In this document: positions 6,182 through 13,515 of the stretch, in pieces
How the letters are laid out: each line of letters opens with the position of its first letter
How positions within the stretch are numbered: position 1 is the stretch's first letter
NCBI GenBank assembly: GCA_905236875.1
Contig: CAJOQT010000043.1
Span: forward strand, 1 to 34,781
Length of the DNA: 34,781 nt
Source of the DNA: an uncultured Prevotella sp.
Lineage (GTDB): Bacteria > Bacteroidota > Bacteroidia > Bacteroidales > Bacteroidaceae
Direction: 5' to 3'
Notes under the pieces: generated by a model
Databases searched by the model: none
What the model saw: only the letters and a program-made list of their open reading frames with translations
What the model was told of the DNA's origin: nothing
Made by a program: the position numbers and the translations under genes

Positions 6182-9100
6182 ATGCATCGGAAGATGATAA
6201 GGAACAAGAGAGAAACAGTACGTAAACACAAAAACGTGAAAAGGTATTTTTTAGTATTTATCTGTATCATGGCTGTCTTACAGGATGTTGGAGCTCAGGA
6301 TTATTTCTCCTCTGCTTCCGATTTTGCACGCCTATATGTGGGGCCCGTTGAACCGCAGTACTCAAGATCGTTGCTGAATGACGTGCCATATTATAAAGAC
6401 AATACAGACTTGTATGACGGTCGTGTCAGCTATTATGGTGTGGTCTATGATCATGTACGACTGCGTTTTGACCAATTGGAGCAGAGAGTTGTCGTCCTTT
6501 CTCCTGTAGGAAATTTCTTATGCCTGCCTGAACAAGAGCACATCGACTGGTTTGAGATGGATGGTCACAGATATATGCGTGATCCGGAGGACGGTTCACG
6601 GTATGCTTATTTGCTTTGTGACGGAAGCACTAACGGCATTCGTCTCTATCATAGTGTGTGGAAGGTGTATAGTGTTGATAAGGTTGTGGGAATGAAAAGC
6701 CTTAAGACTCTAAGCACTATGGAACAATATACGCTCATCGCCTCAGACGGAGAGATGCATCACGTGAAGCGTGCATCGGATGTGGCAAAGCTCTTTCCTG
6801 AACAGAAAAAACAGATCAAGAAGTTTGCGAAGAAGAATCATCTTTCCTTTTCAAAGAGTAAGCGTGACCAAAGCCTGAAGATGGTGGTGGAAAGCTTGGC
6901 TCCCCTGTCGTCCCCCGAGGGGGACACAAATGTTCTGGTGCAAGGTAATGAAGCCCACCCTGTCTCTCCTACATTCCCCGAAGGGGATACAAATGTTCTG
7001 GTGCAAGGTAATGTGTCCCCTTCGGGGGACGACGAGGAGGCTGGTTCCTCCCTGATCACCGGTATTCCTGTTCTTGATGATGATTCTGTTGCCACGACGG
7101 TGATTACGACAAGGACCTATATTGTGCCGGGTGTGAAGAAGGCGAGGGCAAGTGTTGCCGATGTTCAGGAACTTGACGAGATTGTCGTTGTCGGCGGTCG
7201 TCTGTCGGTTGTGGATAACATGATGATGGGTTCTGAAAAGTTCAAGCCCCAGCTGCTGAAGAACATTCCGTCGGCCTTGGGCGAGTCGGATATCATGAAG
7301 ATCGTGCTCTCCCTGCCTGGTGTCACCACCGTTGGTGAAGCTTCAAGCGGATATAATGTACGAGGAGGTGCCACCGACCAGAACCTTATACTCTTCAATG
7401 GAGGTACTATCTATAATCCGTCCCATCTGTTCGGACTGTTCACGTCGTTCAATTCCGATGCGGTGGAGGATGTGGAGCTGTTCAAGTCCAGTATTCCCGT
7501 AGAATATGGAGGCAGGATAAGCAGTGTGCTGAAGGTGACCTCGAAGGAAGCCAACATGCAGAAGCTTACCGGTTCGGCGAGTATTGGTGCGCTTACCAGT
7601 AAGGCGAACATAGAGATCCCGATTGTCAGGGACCATGTGTCACTGCTGTTAAATGGCCGTACCACCTACAGCGACTGGATGCTCAAGAAGTTGCCGGAGA
7701 ACAGCGGCTACAAGGACGGTACAGCAAACTTCTATGATTTCGGTGGCGTGCTGACGTGGAAGCCCAATAGCTTGCACCGCCTCAAGATTTATGGATATTG
7801 GAGTAATGACAAGTTCTCGTTCAGCTCACAGGAGGAGTATGGCTATCAGAACCGCAACGTCTCTGTAGAGTGGCGCTCTATCCTGAACGAGAGAATAACG
7901 GCTACGCTTTCTGCCGGACTTGACCACTACGACTACTTCAATGAAGACAGGAACACTGCTTCGATGGCTGCCCGGCTGAGCTTCGGCATTGACCAGCTGT
8001 GGGGCAAGCTGCATATCCGTCATCATCTGTCTGACAAGCAGGCTCTCTCATACGGCCTCTCCATGCAGCATTACAATGTGCAGGCCGGCAAGTACGAGCC
8101 TGTGGGTAGCCAGTCAAAGATTACGACCGATCAGCTGCAGAGAGAAAAGGCTCTGGAGAGTGCTGTATATATCGACTATGAGCGTTCGCTCACGGAAAAG
8201 CTGTCGGTTTCTGCCGGCTTGCGTTATACGATGTTCAATGCACTTGGCCCTCGAGACGTGAATATTTATGATGACGAGGAACTGCCCTCAGAGAGGACAC
8301 TGTTGGAGACACGCCATGAAACAGGTGTCATCAAGACCTATCATGCTCCAGAGCTACGCCTGTCGGCCCGCTATGCCCTACAGGACAACCTTTCCTTGAA
8401 GGCAGGTTTCAACACGATGCATCAGTATATCCATAAAGTGTCGAATACCTCCATCATGTCACCTACTGATATCTGGAAGCTTTCCGACTTCAATATCAAG
8501 CCCCAGAGCGGCTGGCAGGCGGCTGCCGGTATCTATCATGAGACAAGCGACAAGAAATACGAGTTCTCTGCAGAGGTCTATTACAAGCATATTACCGATT
8601 ATCTCAATTATCGCAGCTCTGCCGTTCTGCTGATGAACCATCACCTCGAGACCGACGTTATCTCGACCAAGGGCCAGGCATACGGCATAGAGCTGCAGGT
8701 CAAGAAGCCTACGGGAAAGCTGAACGGATGGATGAGCTATACCTTCTCACGCTCTTTGCTCCGTCAGGACGACAAGAGGGTGGCAATGCCGCTGAACGAT
8801 GGCGACTGGTATCCTGCAGAATATGACCGGCCTCATGAGGTGAAGGCTGTGCTCAACTATAAGTTTACCGAGAGATACAGCCTTTCGAGCAACTTCAACT
8901 ACTCCACAGGCCGTCCGACGACGGTGCCTGTCGGCAAGTATTACGACTCGCATAACCAGAAATACATGCCATACTATACGGACCGCAACACATACCGTAT
9001 TCCTGACTACATGCGTCTGGACCTTGCGTTTAATATAGAGCCGACTCATAAGCTGACAAGCTTTCTGCACACGTCGTTCTCCATAGGCGTGTATAATGCC

Positions 9101-9223
9101 CTTGCACGCAAAAATGCCTATAATATATATTATGTCACCGAGGGTAGAGAGATAAAGGGCTACAAGCTGTCTGTGTTTGGTACCGCCATTCCATACGTAT
9201 CACTCAATATACGATTCAATTAG
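6182..9223 (+). CDS. TonB-dependent outer membrane receptor with extra N-terminal domain
   Basis: The 1013-residue protein has a long signal region (about 1-39, ending DVGAQ). A domain of about 200 residues that I do not recognise follows (40-240). A repeat-derived linker (242-283) comes next, then a plug domain (about 330-470: LDEIVVVGGRL, 'MKIVLSLPGVTTVGEASSGYNVRGGATDQNLILFNG') and a 22-strand-type barrel to the end (LNIRFN). It should import an unidentified ligand across the outer membrane with TonB energy. The linker contains 'SPEGDTNVLVQGN' twice because the DNA at 6907-7033 is a repeat element. The start at ATG 6182 is set by the promoter; ATG 6194 is an alternative. The next gene begins 30 nt downstream and encodes a DUF4249 lipoprotein, a common partner of such receptors. 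Confidence 0.85.
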   Translation: MHRKMIRNKRETVRKHKNVKRYFLVFICIMAVLQDVGAQDYFSSASDFARLYVGPVEPQYSRSLLNDVPYYKDNTDLYDGRVSYYGVVYDHVRLRFDQLEQRVVVLSPVGNFLCLPEQEHIDWFEMDGHRYMRDPEDGSRYAYLLCDGSTNGIRLYHSVWKVYSVDKVVGMKSLKTLSTMEQYTLIASDGEMHHVKRASDVAKLFPEQKKQIKKFAKKNHLSFSKSKRDQSLKMVVESLAPLSSPEGDTNVLVQGNEAHPVSPTFPEGDTNVLVQGNVSPSGDDEEAGSSLITGIPVLDDDSVATTVITTRTYIVPGVKKARASVADVQELDEIVVVGGRLSVVDNMMMGSEKFKPQLLKNIPSALGESDIMKIVLSLPGVTTVGEASSGYNVRGGATDQNLILFNGGTIYNPSHLFGLFTSFNSDAVEDVELFKSSIPVEYGGRISSVLKVTSKEANMQKLTGSASIGALTSKANIEIPIVRDHVSLLLNGRTTYSDWMLKKLPENSGYKDGTANFYDFGGVLTWKPNSLHRLKIYGYWSNDKFSFSSQEEYGYQNRNVSVEWRSILNERITATLSAGLDHYDYFNEDRNTASMAARLSFGIDQLWGKLHIRHHLSDKQALSYGLSMQHYNVQAGKYEPVGSQSKITTDQLQREKALESAVYIDYERSLTEKLSVSAGLRYTMFNALGPRDVNIYDDEELPSERTLLETRHETGVIKTYHAPELRLSARYALQDNLSLKAGFNTMHQYIHKVSNTSIMSPTDIWKLSDFNIKPQSGWQAAAGIYHETSDKKYEFSAEVYYKHITDYLNYRSSAVLLMNHHLETDVISTKGQAYGIELQVKKPTGKLNGWMSYTFSRSLLRQDDKRVAMPLNDGDWYPAEYDRPHEVKAVLNYKFTERYSLSSNFNYSTGRPTTVPVGKYYDSHNQKYMPYYTDRNTYRIPDYMRLDLAFNIEPTHKLTSFLHTSFSIGVYNALARKNAYNIYYVTEGREIKGYKLSVFGTAIPYVSLNIRFN
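6907..7033. repeat. 127-bp repeat element with 19-bp terminal inverted repeats inside the receptor gene
   Basis: The ends 6907-6925 and 7015-7033 are inverted copies differing at one of 19 positions (GTCGTCCCCCGAGGGGGAC against its reverse complement), and each end is itself a palindrome. Inside, a 25-bp sequence beginning ACAAATGTTCTGG is repeated exactly at 6926-6950 and 6989-7013, each copy preceded by a CCCCGA(A/G)GGGG palindrome. The element stays open in the receptor frame and codes for the linker before the plug domain. Confidence 0.8.
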
Positions 9224-9229
9224 GAAAAA

Positions 9230-9253
9230 GTAAGAGGGTAAAAAAGTAAAGAT
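9230..9253. repeat. Octamer tandem repeat (GTAAAAAA type) before the DUF4249 gene
   Basis: Three 8-mers stand in a row: GTAAGAGG, GTAAAAAA, GTAAAGAT, ending directly at the ATG of the next gene. They resemble the reverse complement of the octamers at 9300-9331. Confidence 0.55.
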
Positions 9254-10444
9254 ATGAAATATAAAGGATTTGGAAGTTCAAAGGTGTTGGGTGTGAAGGT
9301 TTTACCTTTTTGCCTTTTTGCCTTTTTACTTTTCTCATTGTCGGGCTGCATTGAAGAATACGAAGCAGACATTTCGTCAGAAGATTCCGACCTGCTCGTT
9401 GTCGAAGGCGCGATATGTTCTGGAAAACTGAACAAGTTCATCCTGTCGCGTACGCAGACGGTGAATTCTCACTATGCACCTCGTATGGTAACGGGAGCAA
9501 AGGTCAGTGTACGTGGGAGCGACGGCTCTGAATATACGACGCAGGAAGCCGATGGATACTATTCCTGCATGATTGACGGCCTCAATCCTGACGTAGGCTA
9601 TTATCTGCATATCGAGACCGATGGTGAGGTCTATGAGTCTGAACCTCAGATACCTCTCCGTACCGAGGGAATAACGGAGGTGGTGGGGGTGCAGTACACT
9701 CCGGAAAGCAATATTGACGTGCTCGTCACCCCTGCCGAGCCTTTTGATCCTGATAAGGTGATCTACTATTCGTGGACATACGATGAAACATGGGAGGTGC
9801 ATCCCGACTATACGACCATCTGGTATTTCGACACCGAAAACATGGTACCGGTCTATGATCCTCACCAGTTCCCTGAACGTGGATGGAAGGATGCATCAGG
9901 AACGGAAATCCTGGTTGCCTCAAGCCAAGGTTACCAGGGACAGCACATCCAAAGCCTCAAGCTCTACGACGTTGACCGTGGCAAAGAGCGTGTGTTTTAC
10001 AGGTATAGCGGTCTTGTACACCAGCGTGCCATTTCAAAGGCTGAGTATGAGTATGAGCTTGCACGGCGTCAGGCCGGTTCAGAGATGGGAGGCCTGTTCA
10101 CCCCGCTGCCTTCGGCCCTGCCTACCAACATCCACTGCCTCACGTCAAAGAAGCACGTAATAGGATTTGTGGGATGCGCGTTGAATACGAGTGAATACAG
10201 GTTCTTCCTTAATGCTGAGAATTATTCCATCCACCGTCCTCAAAATAAAGACTCCCGCAAATGGCTTGAAGGCTGTACCGAGTGGGATTGCTGCCGCATG
10301 GTGCTGGAAGAAGGCATGTATCTGTGCGAATGGGAAGACGAAAGATACAAGCCCAACGGTCAGTTACGGACGGCATGGGCATACGACTATCAGCTTGACG
10401 TAAGGTTAAGAAACGCATATCTAGAAAAACCTGATTTTTGGTAA
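9254..10444 (+). CDS. DUF4249 family lipoprotein
   Basis: This 396-residue protein has a lipoprotein signal peptide ending SLSGC, with C32 as the acylated residue, so it should sit on the outer membrane. The sequence after it, 'EADISSEDSDLLVVEGAICSGKLNKFILSRTQ', is the characteristic DUF4249 start (an Ig-like N-domain). Later parts such as GLNPDVGYYLHIETDGEVYES and YYSWTYDETWEVH also fit. Members usually stand next to a TonB-dependent receptor, as here, and are thought to act as surface partners; the ligand is unknown. The hydrophobic signal core PFCLFAFLLF is encoded by an 8-nt tandem repeat (9300-9331). The gene follows the receptor by 30 nt and its TAA overlaps the ATG of the next gene by one base, which indicates one operon. 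Confidence 0.85.
   Translation: MKYKGFGSSKVLGVKVLPFCLFAFLLFSLSGCIEEYEADISSEDSDLLVVEGAICSGKLNKFILSRTQTVNSHYAPRMVTGAKVSVRGSDGSEYTTQEADGYYSCMIDGLNPDVGYYLHIETDGEVYESEPQIPLRTEGITEVVGVQYTPESNIDVLVTPAEPFDPDKVIYYSWTYDETWEVHPDYTTIWYFDTENMVPVYDPHQFPERGWKDASGTEILVASSQGYQGQHIQSLKLYDVDRGKERVFYRYSGLVHQRAISKAEYEYELARRQAGSEMGGLFTPLPSALPTNIHCLTSKKHVIGFVGCALNTSEYRFFLNAENYSIHRPQNKDSRKWLEGCTEWDCCRMVLEEGMYLCEWEDERYKPNGQLRTAWAYDYQLDVRLRNAYLEKPDFW
9300..9331. repeat. Octamer tandem repeat coding for a signal-peptide core
   Basis: Four 8-mers: TTTTACCT, TTTTGCCT, TTTTGCCT, TTTTACTT. In the gene's frame they give the Leu/Phe-rich core of the DUF4249 lipoprotein signal peptide. They are roughly inverted relative to the octamers at 9230-9253. 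Confidence 0.7.
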
Positions 10445-11727
10445 TGGTAAGAAAGAAAACTATATTGAACATGAAACGTTTAGCATCCATATTATCCGGC
10501 GGTCTGTTGTCTCTTGTCTGCTATAGCTCCTTTGCCGTGAGTGTTGAGACCGACCGTGCATGGTATCTTGCCGGCGAGGCGATGAAGGTCAGCGTGACTG
10601 ACGACAATGCCCTGATAGCTTACGCTGAGCTATGTGATACGCATAGCCTGGCGGCCGGTACCGTGATAAGTCTTAAGGACGGGGTAGGGAAGGGAGTCAT
10701 TGAACTTCCCGCAGACCTCCATAGCGGGTACTACGTGTTGTCAGTATATGCCCGCCACAACACCAATGTGTCTCATCGCCTTGTCGCTGTCGTCAACCCT
10801 CTTCACAAGAGTCCTGACGACGATATAGAGTGGGTAGAGGGAGACAGTTGCTGGGCGGAAGAGCCCCCCCTCCCTCAACAGGGAGGGGATGGGGGTGGGT
10901 CTGTCCGTGAGACTGAAGGCCACATCATCAGGGCACGTGTCAGGAATGTCTATGACGGTCATACCTTCAGTGCCAGCCAGATTCGTCCTTCTATAGGTAT
11001 AGTCGGGAAACAGATACACTATTTTGAGGGCAAGATGATCAATGACTCCATCGCAGTCTTCTACACCTACGGCATCCACGGCAAGCAGCCTTTGGTGCTT
11101 TCTGCCATGTCATCTACTGGCGTGAGCCTGCCTGTCGAGATGATCAGTCCGTTTGCCATCTTGCTCCCGAAGCAGCTCCCGCATCTTGTGTTCCATTACC
11201 AGCGCAGCGAGGTGGAAGCCCGCTCCCTTGACATGCAGCGTCATCAGATAGCCATTGCACCGGCCAAGCGTGAGCTGCAGCTGGGTGACTATGCAGATGA
11301 AACGGCAGAAGACGGAGTGCCGTTGGACTATGATGAGACGCTGTTTGGCAAGAAGCCGGACCTGACCTATAACCTCGACGAGTACCGTCAGTTCCTCACC
11401 ATCAGGGAAGTGCTACTGGAGTATGTGGTATGTGTCAAGAAGATAAAGAACAATGGCCTGACACAGCTGATTGTCCGTAAAGAGCAGGAGTACTACAATA
11501 CTTTTATGCCGTCACTGGTGCTCATCGACGGCATGCCGGTCTTCGACGTAGAACGGCTCCTGAGCTATGATGCCCGCCGCATTCACTATATCAACATCTA
11601 CGGCAGCCAATACACCTTTGGCAATGGCGTGTATAATGGTGTCCTGTCGTTCATAACCCGCTCCGGGCGACTCACCAACTATCCTACCGAGCCCAACGTG
11701 CAGTATCTGGTATATGAATTTCCCTGA
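10444..11727 (+). CDS. Secreted MG2-like / plug-like protein of the receptor operon
   Basis: The 427-residue product carries a signal peptide (MKRLASILSGGLLSLVCYSSFA when read from the second Met). A stretch like the macroglobulin MG2 domain follows (SVETDRAWYLAGEAMKVSV, IELPADLHSGYYVLSVYARH). The C-terminal part (LVLIDGMPVFDVERLLSYDARRI, 'INIYGSQYTFGNGVYNGVLSFITRSG') resembles the end of a TonB-receptor plug domain without a barrel. It is third in the operon and may help the receptor or DUF4249 protein handle its ligand (inference). ATG 10444 overlaps the upstream TAA (TAATG), suggesting translational coupling; ATG 10471 is an equally reasonable start. Residues about 140-152 (EEPPLPQQGGDGGGS) come from a GC-rich palindrome at 10861-10900. 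I cannot name a characterised homologue. Confidence 0.7.
   Translation: MVRKKTILNMKRLASILSGGLLSLVCYSSFAVSVETDRAWYLAGEAMKVSVTDDNALIAYAELCDTHSLAAGTVISLKDGVGKGVIELPADLHSGYYVLSVYARHNTNVSHRLVAVVNPLHKSPDDDIEWVEGDSCWAEEPPLPQQGGDGGGSVRETEGHIIRARVRNVYDGHTFSASQIRPSIGIVGKQIHYFEGKMINDSIAVFYTYGIHGKQPLVLSAMSSTGVSLPVEMISPFAILLPKQLPHLVFHYQRSEVEARSLDMQRHQIAIAPAKRELQLGDYADETAEDGVPLDYDETLFGKKPDLTYNLDEYRQFLTIREVLLEYVVCVKKIKNNGLTQLIVRKEQEYYNTFMPSLVLIDGMPVFDVERLLSYDARRIHYINIYGSQYTFGNGVYNGVLSFITRSGRLTNYPTEPNVQYLVYEFP
10861..10900. repeat. GC-rich nested palindrome inside the MG2/plug-like gene
   Basis: CCCCTCCCT (10867-10875) pairs perfectly with AGGGAGGGG (10880-10888) around a CAAC loop, with further C- and G-runs outside. 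It is read in frame as a Pro/Gly-rich insert. Confidence 0.7.
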
Positions 11728-11784
11728 AAAGGCATGTTCTCTGATACTTTGGGATGTCGTTGATTAGTTTACTGCCATCACCAG

Positions 11785-12513
11785 TCATACAATTCGTTCT
11801 AATTCATGTCTCAATATCTTTTTACGTATGATGCGTAGTGAACGTTGCATGGCTTTTGCCAACTTTTCTAATTCCCACCCGAAATCTGTATCGCTTTGCG
11901 ATAAAACTTCATAACGACCGCGTCTGCCCAAACATTCCACAGACAATGTTGTCTTCAGGAACTCATATTGAGCCCATTTCCTACTCGCAATCTTGGCTTC
12001 ATGGTTCCAGTAATCAAGGTCACATCCAAAGATGTCGCAGTCAATGACATCAAAGCCCCTACGATCCGTAATACCACCTGCATCACCAGGCCATGTTTCA
12101 TAAATGAAATCGTTACGGAAGTGACAACCTATGATATTCTTCTCTGTGATGGTGACCCCGCAGAATGTGACCAACAACACTTCACATTCTTCGTCACTCA
12201 CCAAATCCTCTTCATGATACTGCGAGTCTTTTATAGTTTGCTCTCCCCATTGCCAAAGAAAGTGTTCCTTATATCCATTGGAACGCAATATCTCTTCACA
12301 TCTGTCAGACACTTTATCCGCCATTTGCGGAGCGTGATGTTTCAAAAGATTAGAATAACCCATCAATGGATTCGCATGTAGTTCTCTGCTTTTTCTCAGC
12401 AATCTCATAACAAAATCGTACTCCTTATCACTTACTTCCAGATCGCTGTCAAACTCCACTACTGTCTTATTCCAGTTTTCGTCTTTTCCCAATATATGTA
12501 ACGTCAGTTTCAT
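11785..12513 (-). CDS. Unrecognised cytoplasmic protein
   Basis: The 242-residue product has no signal peptide or membrane segment. It begins MKLTLHILGKDENWNKTVVE, is acidic in the first half and basic at the end (QRSLRIIRKKILRHELERIV), and contains several Cys (SDEECEVLLVTFCGV, DVIDCDIFGCDLDYW). I do not recognise the family. The start at 12511-12513 is chosen because a -7 box covers 12540-12548; the earlier ATG at 12541-12543 lies inside that box and could not be on the transcript. The gene is single, converges with the receptor operon and diverges from the 12687 gene. The context gives no functional clue. Confidence 0.65.
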   Translation of the reverse strand: MKLTLHILGKDENWNKTVVEFDSDLEVSDKEYDFVMRLLRKSRELHANPLMGYSNLLKHHAPQMADKVSDRCEEILRSNGYKEHFLWQWGEQTIKDSQYHEEDLVSDEECEVLLVTFCGVTITEKNIIGCHFRNDFIYETWPGDAGGITDRRGFDVIDCDIFGCDLDYWNHEAKIASRKWAQYEFLKTTLSVECLGRRGRYEVLSQSDTDFGWELEKLAKAMQRSLRIIRKKILRHELERIV

Positions 12514-12539
12514 ATTTAATCCATTTTCTTTATCTGAGC

Positions 12540-12571
12540 ACAAAGGTAACGATTATTTGTGAAACGACAAA
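12540..12571 (-). promoter_or_regulatory. Promoter of the 11785-12513 gene
   Basis: The minus strand shows TTTG (12571-12568), a 19-nt spacer and TACCTTTGT (12548-12540). The predicted start near 12537 gives a leader of about 24 nt and decides the start codon at 12513. Confidence 0.7.
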
Positions 12572-12648
12572 GACTTTTACAAAAAATGTCATCCATAGGT
12601 TTACTCCAGAATTAATCTTGAAAAATGGAGAATAAACTGACATTATTT

Positions 12649-12679
12649 TTGCTAATTCACAATAATTCCGTAATTTTGC
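12649..12679 (+). promoter_or_regulatory. Promoter of the 12687 gene
   Basis: TTTG at 12649-12652, an 18-nt spacer and TAATTTTGC at 12671-12679. The predicted start is near 12682, about 5 nt before the ATG. Confidence 0.6.
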
Positions 12680-12686
12680 AAAATAA

Positions 12687-13274
12687 ATGGAAAAGAATAA
12701 AATGATACAGAGATTATTATTGGTGATTGTTTCAGTCACTTTTGCTACTGCTATGCAAGCCCAAAAGCCTATACGTTTTGGGGAGAGGAGTGATTCCTTC
12801 ACTGTAATCATCTCTCCACAGACCTGTGCCATTGAATACAAGAAGACAAATATTAGTCCAGTCATAAAAGAAAAAGTGAGTATCTACCCAGATTCTTTAG
12901 TGTGGGAATTCAAGTGCTCTGATTACCATTTGAGAGACGTTGTGCGATACGATAGAAACGACTTTCAGTCCTTGATAGATTCTATAGCAGGGAAGCGTGT
13001 TCCTGTCAAAAGCCGTTATAAGCCTGGTACCCATGTGTATTACGTCAGAACGCATAGTTTATGCTTTAAGGATGCTGACGGTGAAGAGGTGACGCTTGAT
13101 AATCAGATATACAAGCCTATCGGGGAATCTGTAATCATCAAGGAGCGCGTCATGCAATTCATCGCAGAACACCCAACAGCTGCATCGCAACTGTTTGAAC
13201 CTGCAAGACCAAGAAGGGGCTTACGTAACAACGGTAATCTTCCAGAAGGATTGGAGCCCTATCGGATAAAATAG
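12687..13274 (+). CDS. Unrecognised exported protein
   Basis: The 195-residue product has a good signal peptide (MEKNKMIQRLLLVIVSVTFATAMQAQ, cleaved after AQA or AQ). The mature part is mixed, with single Cys residues in ISPQTCAIEY, EFKCSDYHL and HSLCFKDADG, and ends with a basic stretch (PARPRRGLRNNGN). I recognise no family. ATG 12687 lies about 5 nt from the predicted transcript start; the Met at codon 6 (12702) would also keep a signal peptide. It is monocistronic and followed by a strong hairpin terminator. Confidence 0.7.
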   Translation: MEKNKMIQRLLLVIVSVTFATAMQAQKPIRFGERSDSFTVIISPQTCAIEYKKTNISPVIKEKVSIYPDSLVWEFKCSDYHLRDVVRYDRNDFQSLIDSIAGKRVPVKSRYKPGTHVYYVRTHSLCFKDADGEEVTLDNQIYKPIGESVIIKERVMQFIAEHPTAASQLFEPARPRRGLRNNGNLPEGLEPYRIK

Positions 13275-13384
13275 GAGTAGGCATTTTGTCGGTTCACCTT
13301 GCTACCACAAGACAGGCGGGTTGGTTTGCAGGGGTGCTGTGAAGGGAACAAAAATATTAGAGAAGGTAGATATCTGGGAACAGA

Positions 13385-13425
13385 AAAAAACGTACCAACG
13401 GGCAATCCTCGTTGGTACGTTTTTT
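13385..13425. terminator. Bidirectional intrinsic terminator
   Basis: CGTACCAACG (13391-13400) and CGTTGGTACG (13410-13419) are perfect reverse complements around a 9-nt loop. The hairpin is flanked by A6 on the left and T6 on the right, so it can terminate both the plus-strand 12687 gene and the minus-strand glucan operon that converge here. Confidence 0.9.
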
Positions 13426-13434
13426 GTGGGGTTC

Positions 13435-13515
13435 ACTTAATCACAACCTTGAGCCCCCGGTCCCTCCCCCGAGGGGGAGGTCAGGAGGGGGGTCTTTTAC
13501 TTAATCACAACCTTG
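13435..13515. repeat. GC-rich palindromic element flanked by 17-bp direct repeats
   Basis: ACTTAATCACAACCTTG occurs exactly at 13435-13451 and again at 13499-13515. Between them lies a 47-bp element whose centre is CCTCCCCC-GA-GGGGGAGG. The right-hand copy encodes the last residues (KVVIK) of the minus-strand 1748-residue protein. The other copy is downstream of its stop. This looks like an insertion with target duplication; the element is related to the one at 26635-26667, sharing CCCCCTCCTGACCTCCCCC on the opposite strand. Confidence 0.8.

Noticed and set aside
6073..6270. N-terminal extension of the Memo-AMMECR1 gene by 66 codons
   Set aside because: The extension overlaps both divergent promoters and precedes the proper signal peptide.
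12514..12543. Upstream ATG at 12541-12543 for the unrecognised 11785 gene
   Set aside because: It overlaps the -7 box; the transcript would start after it.
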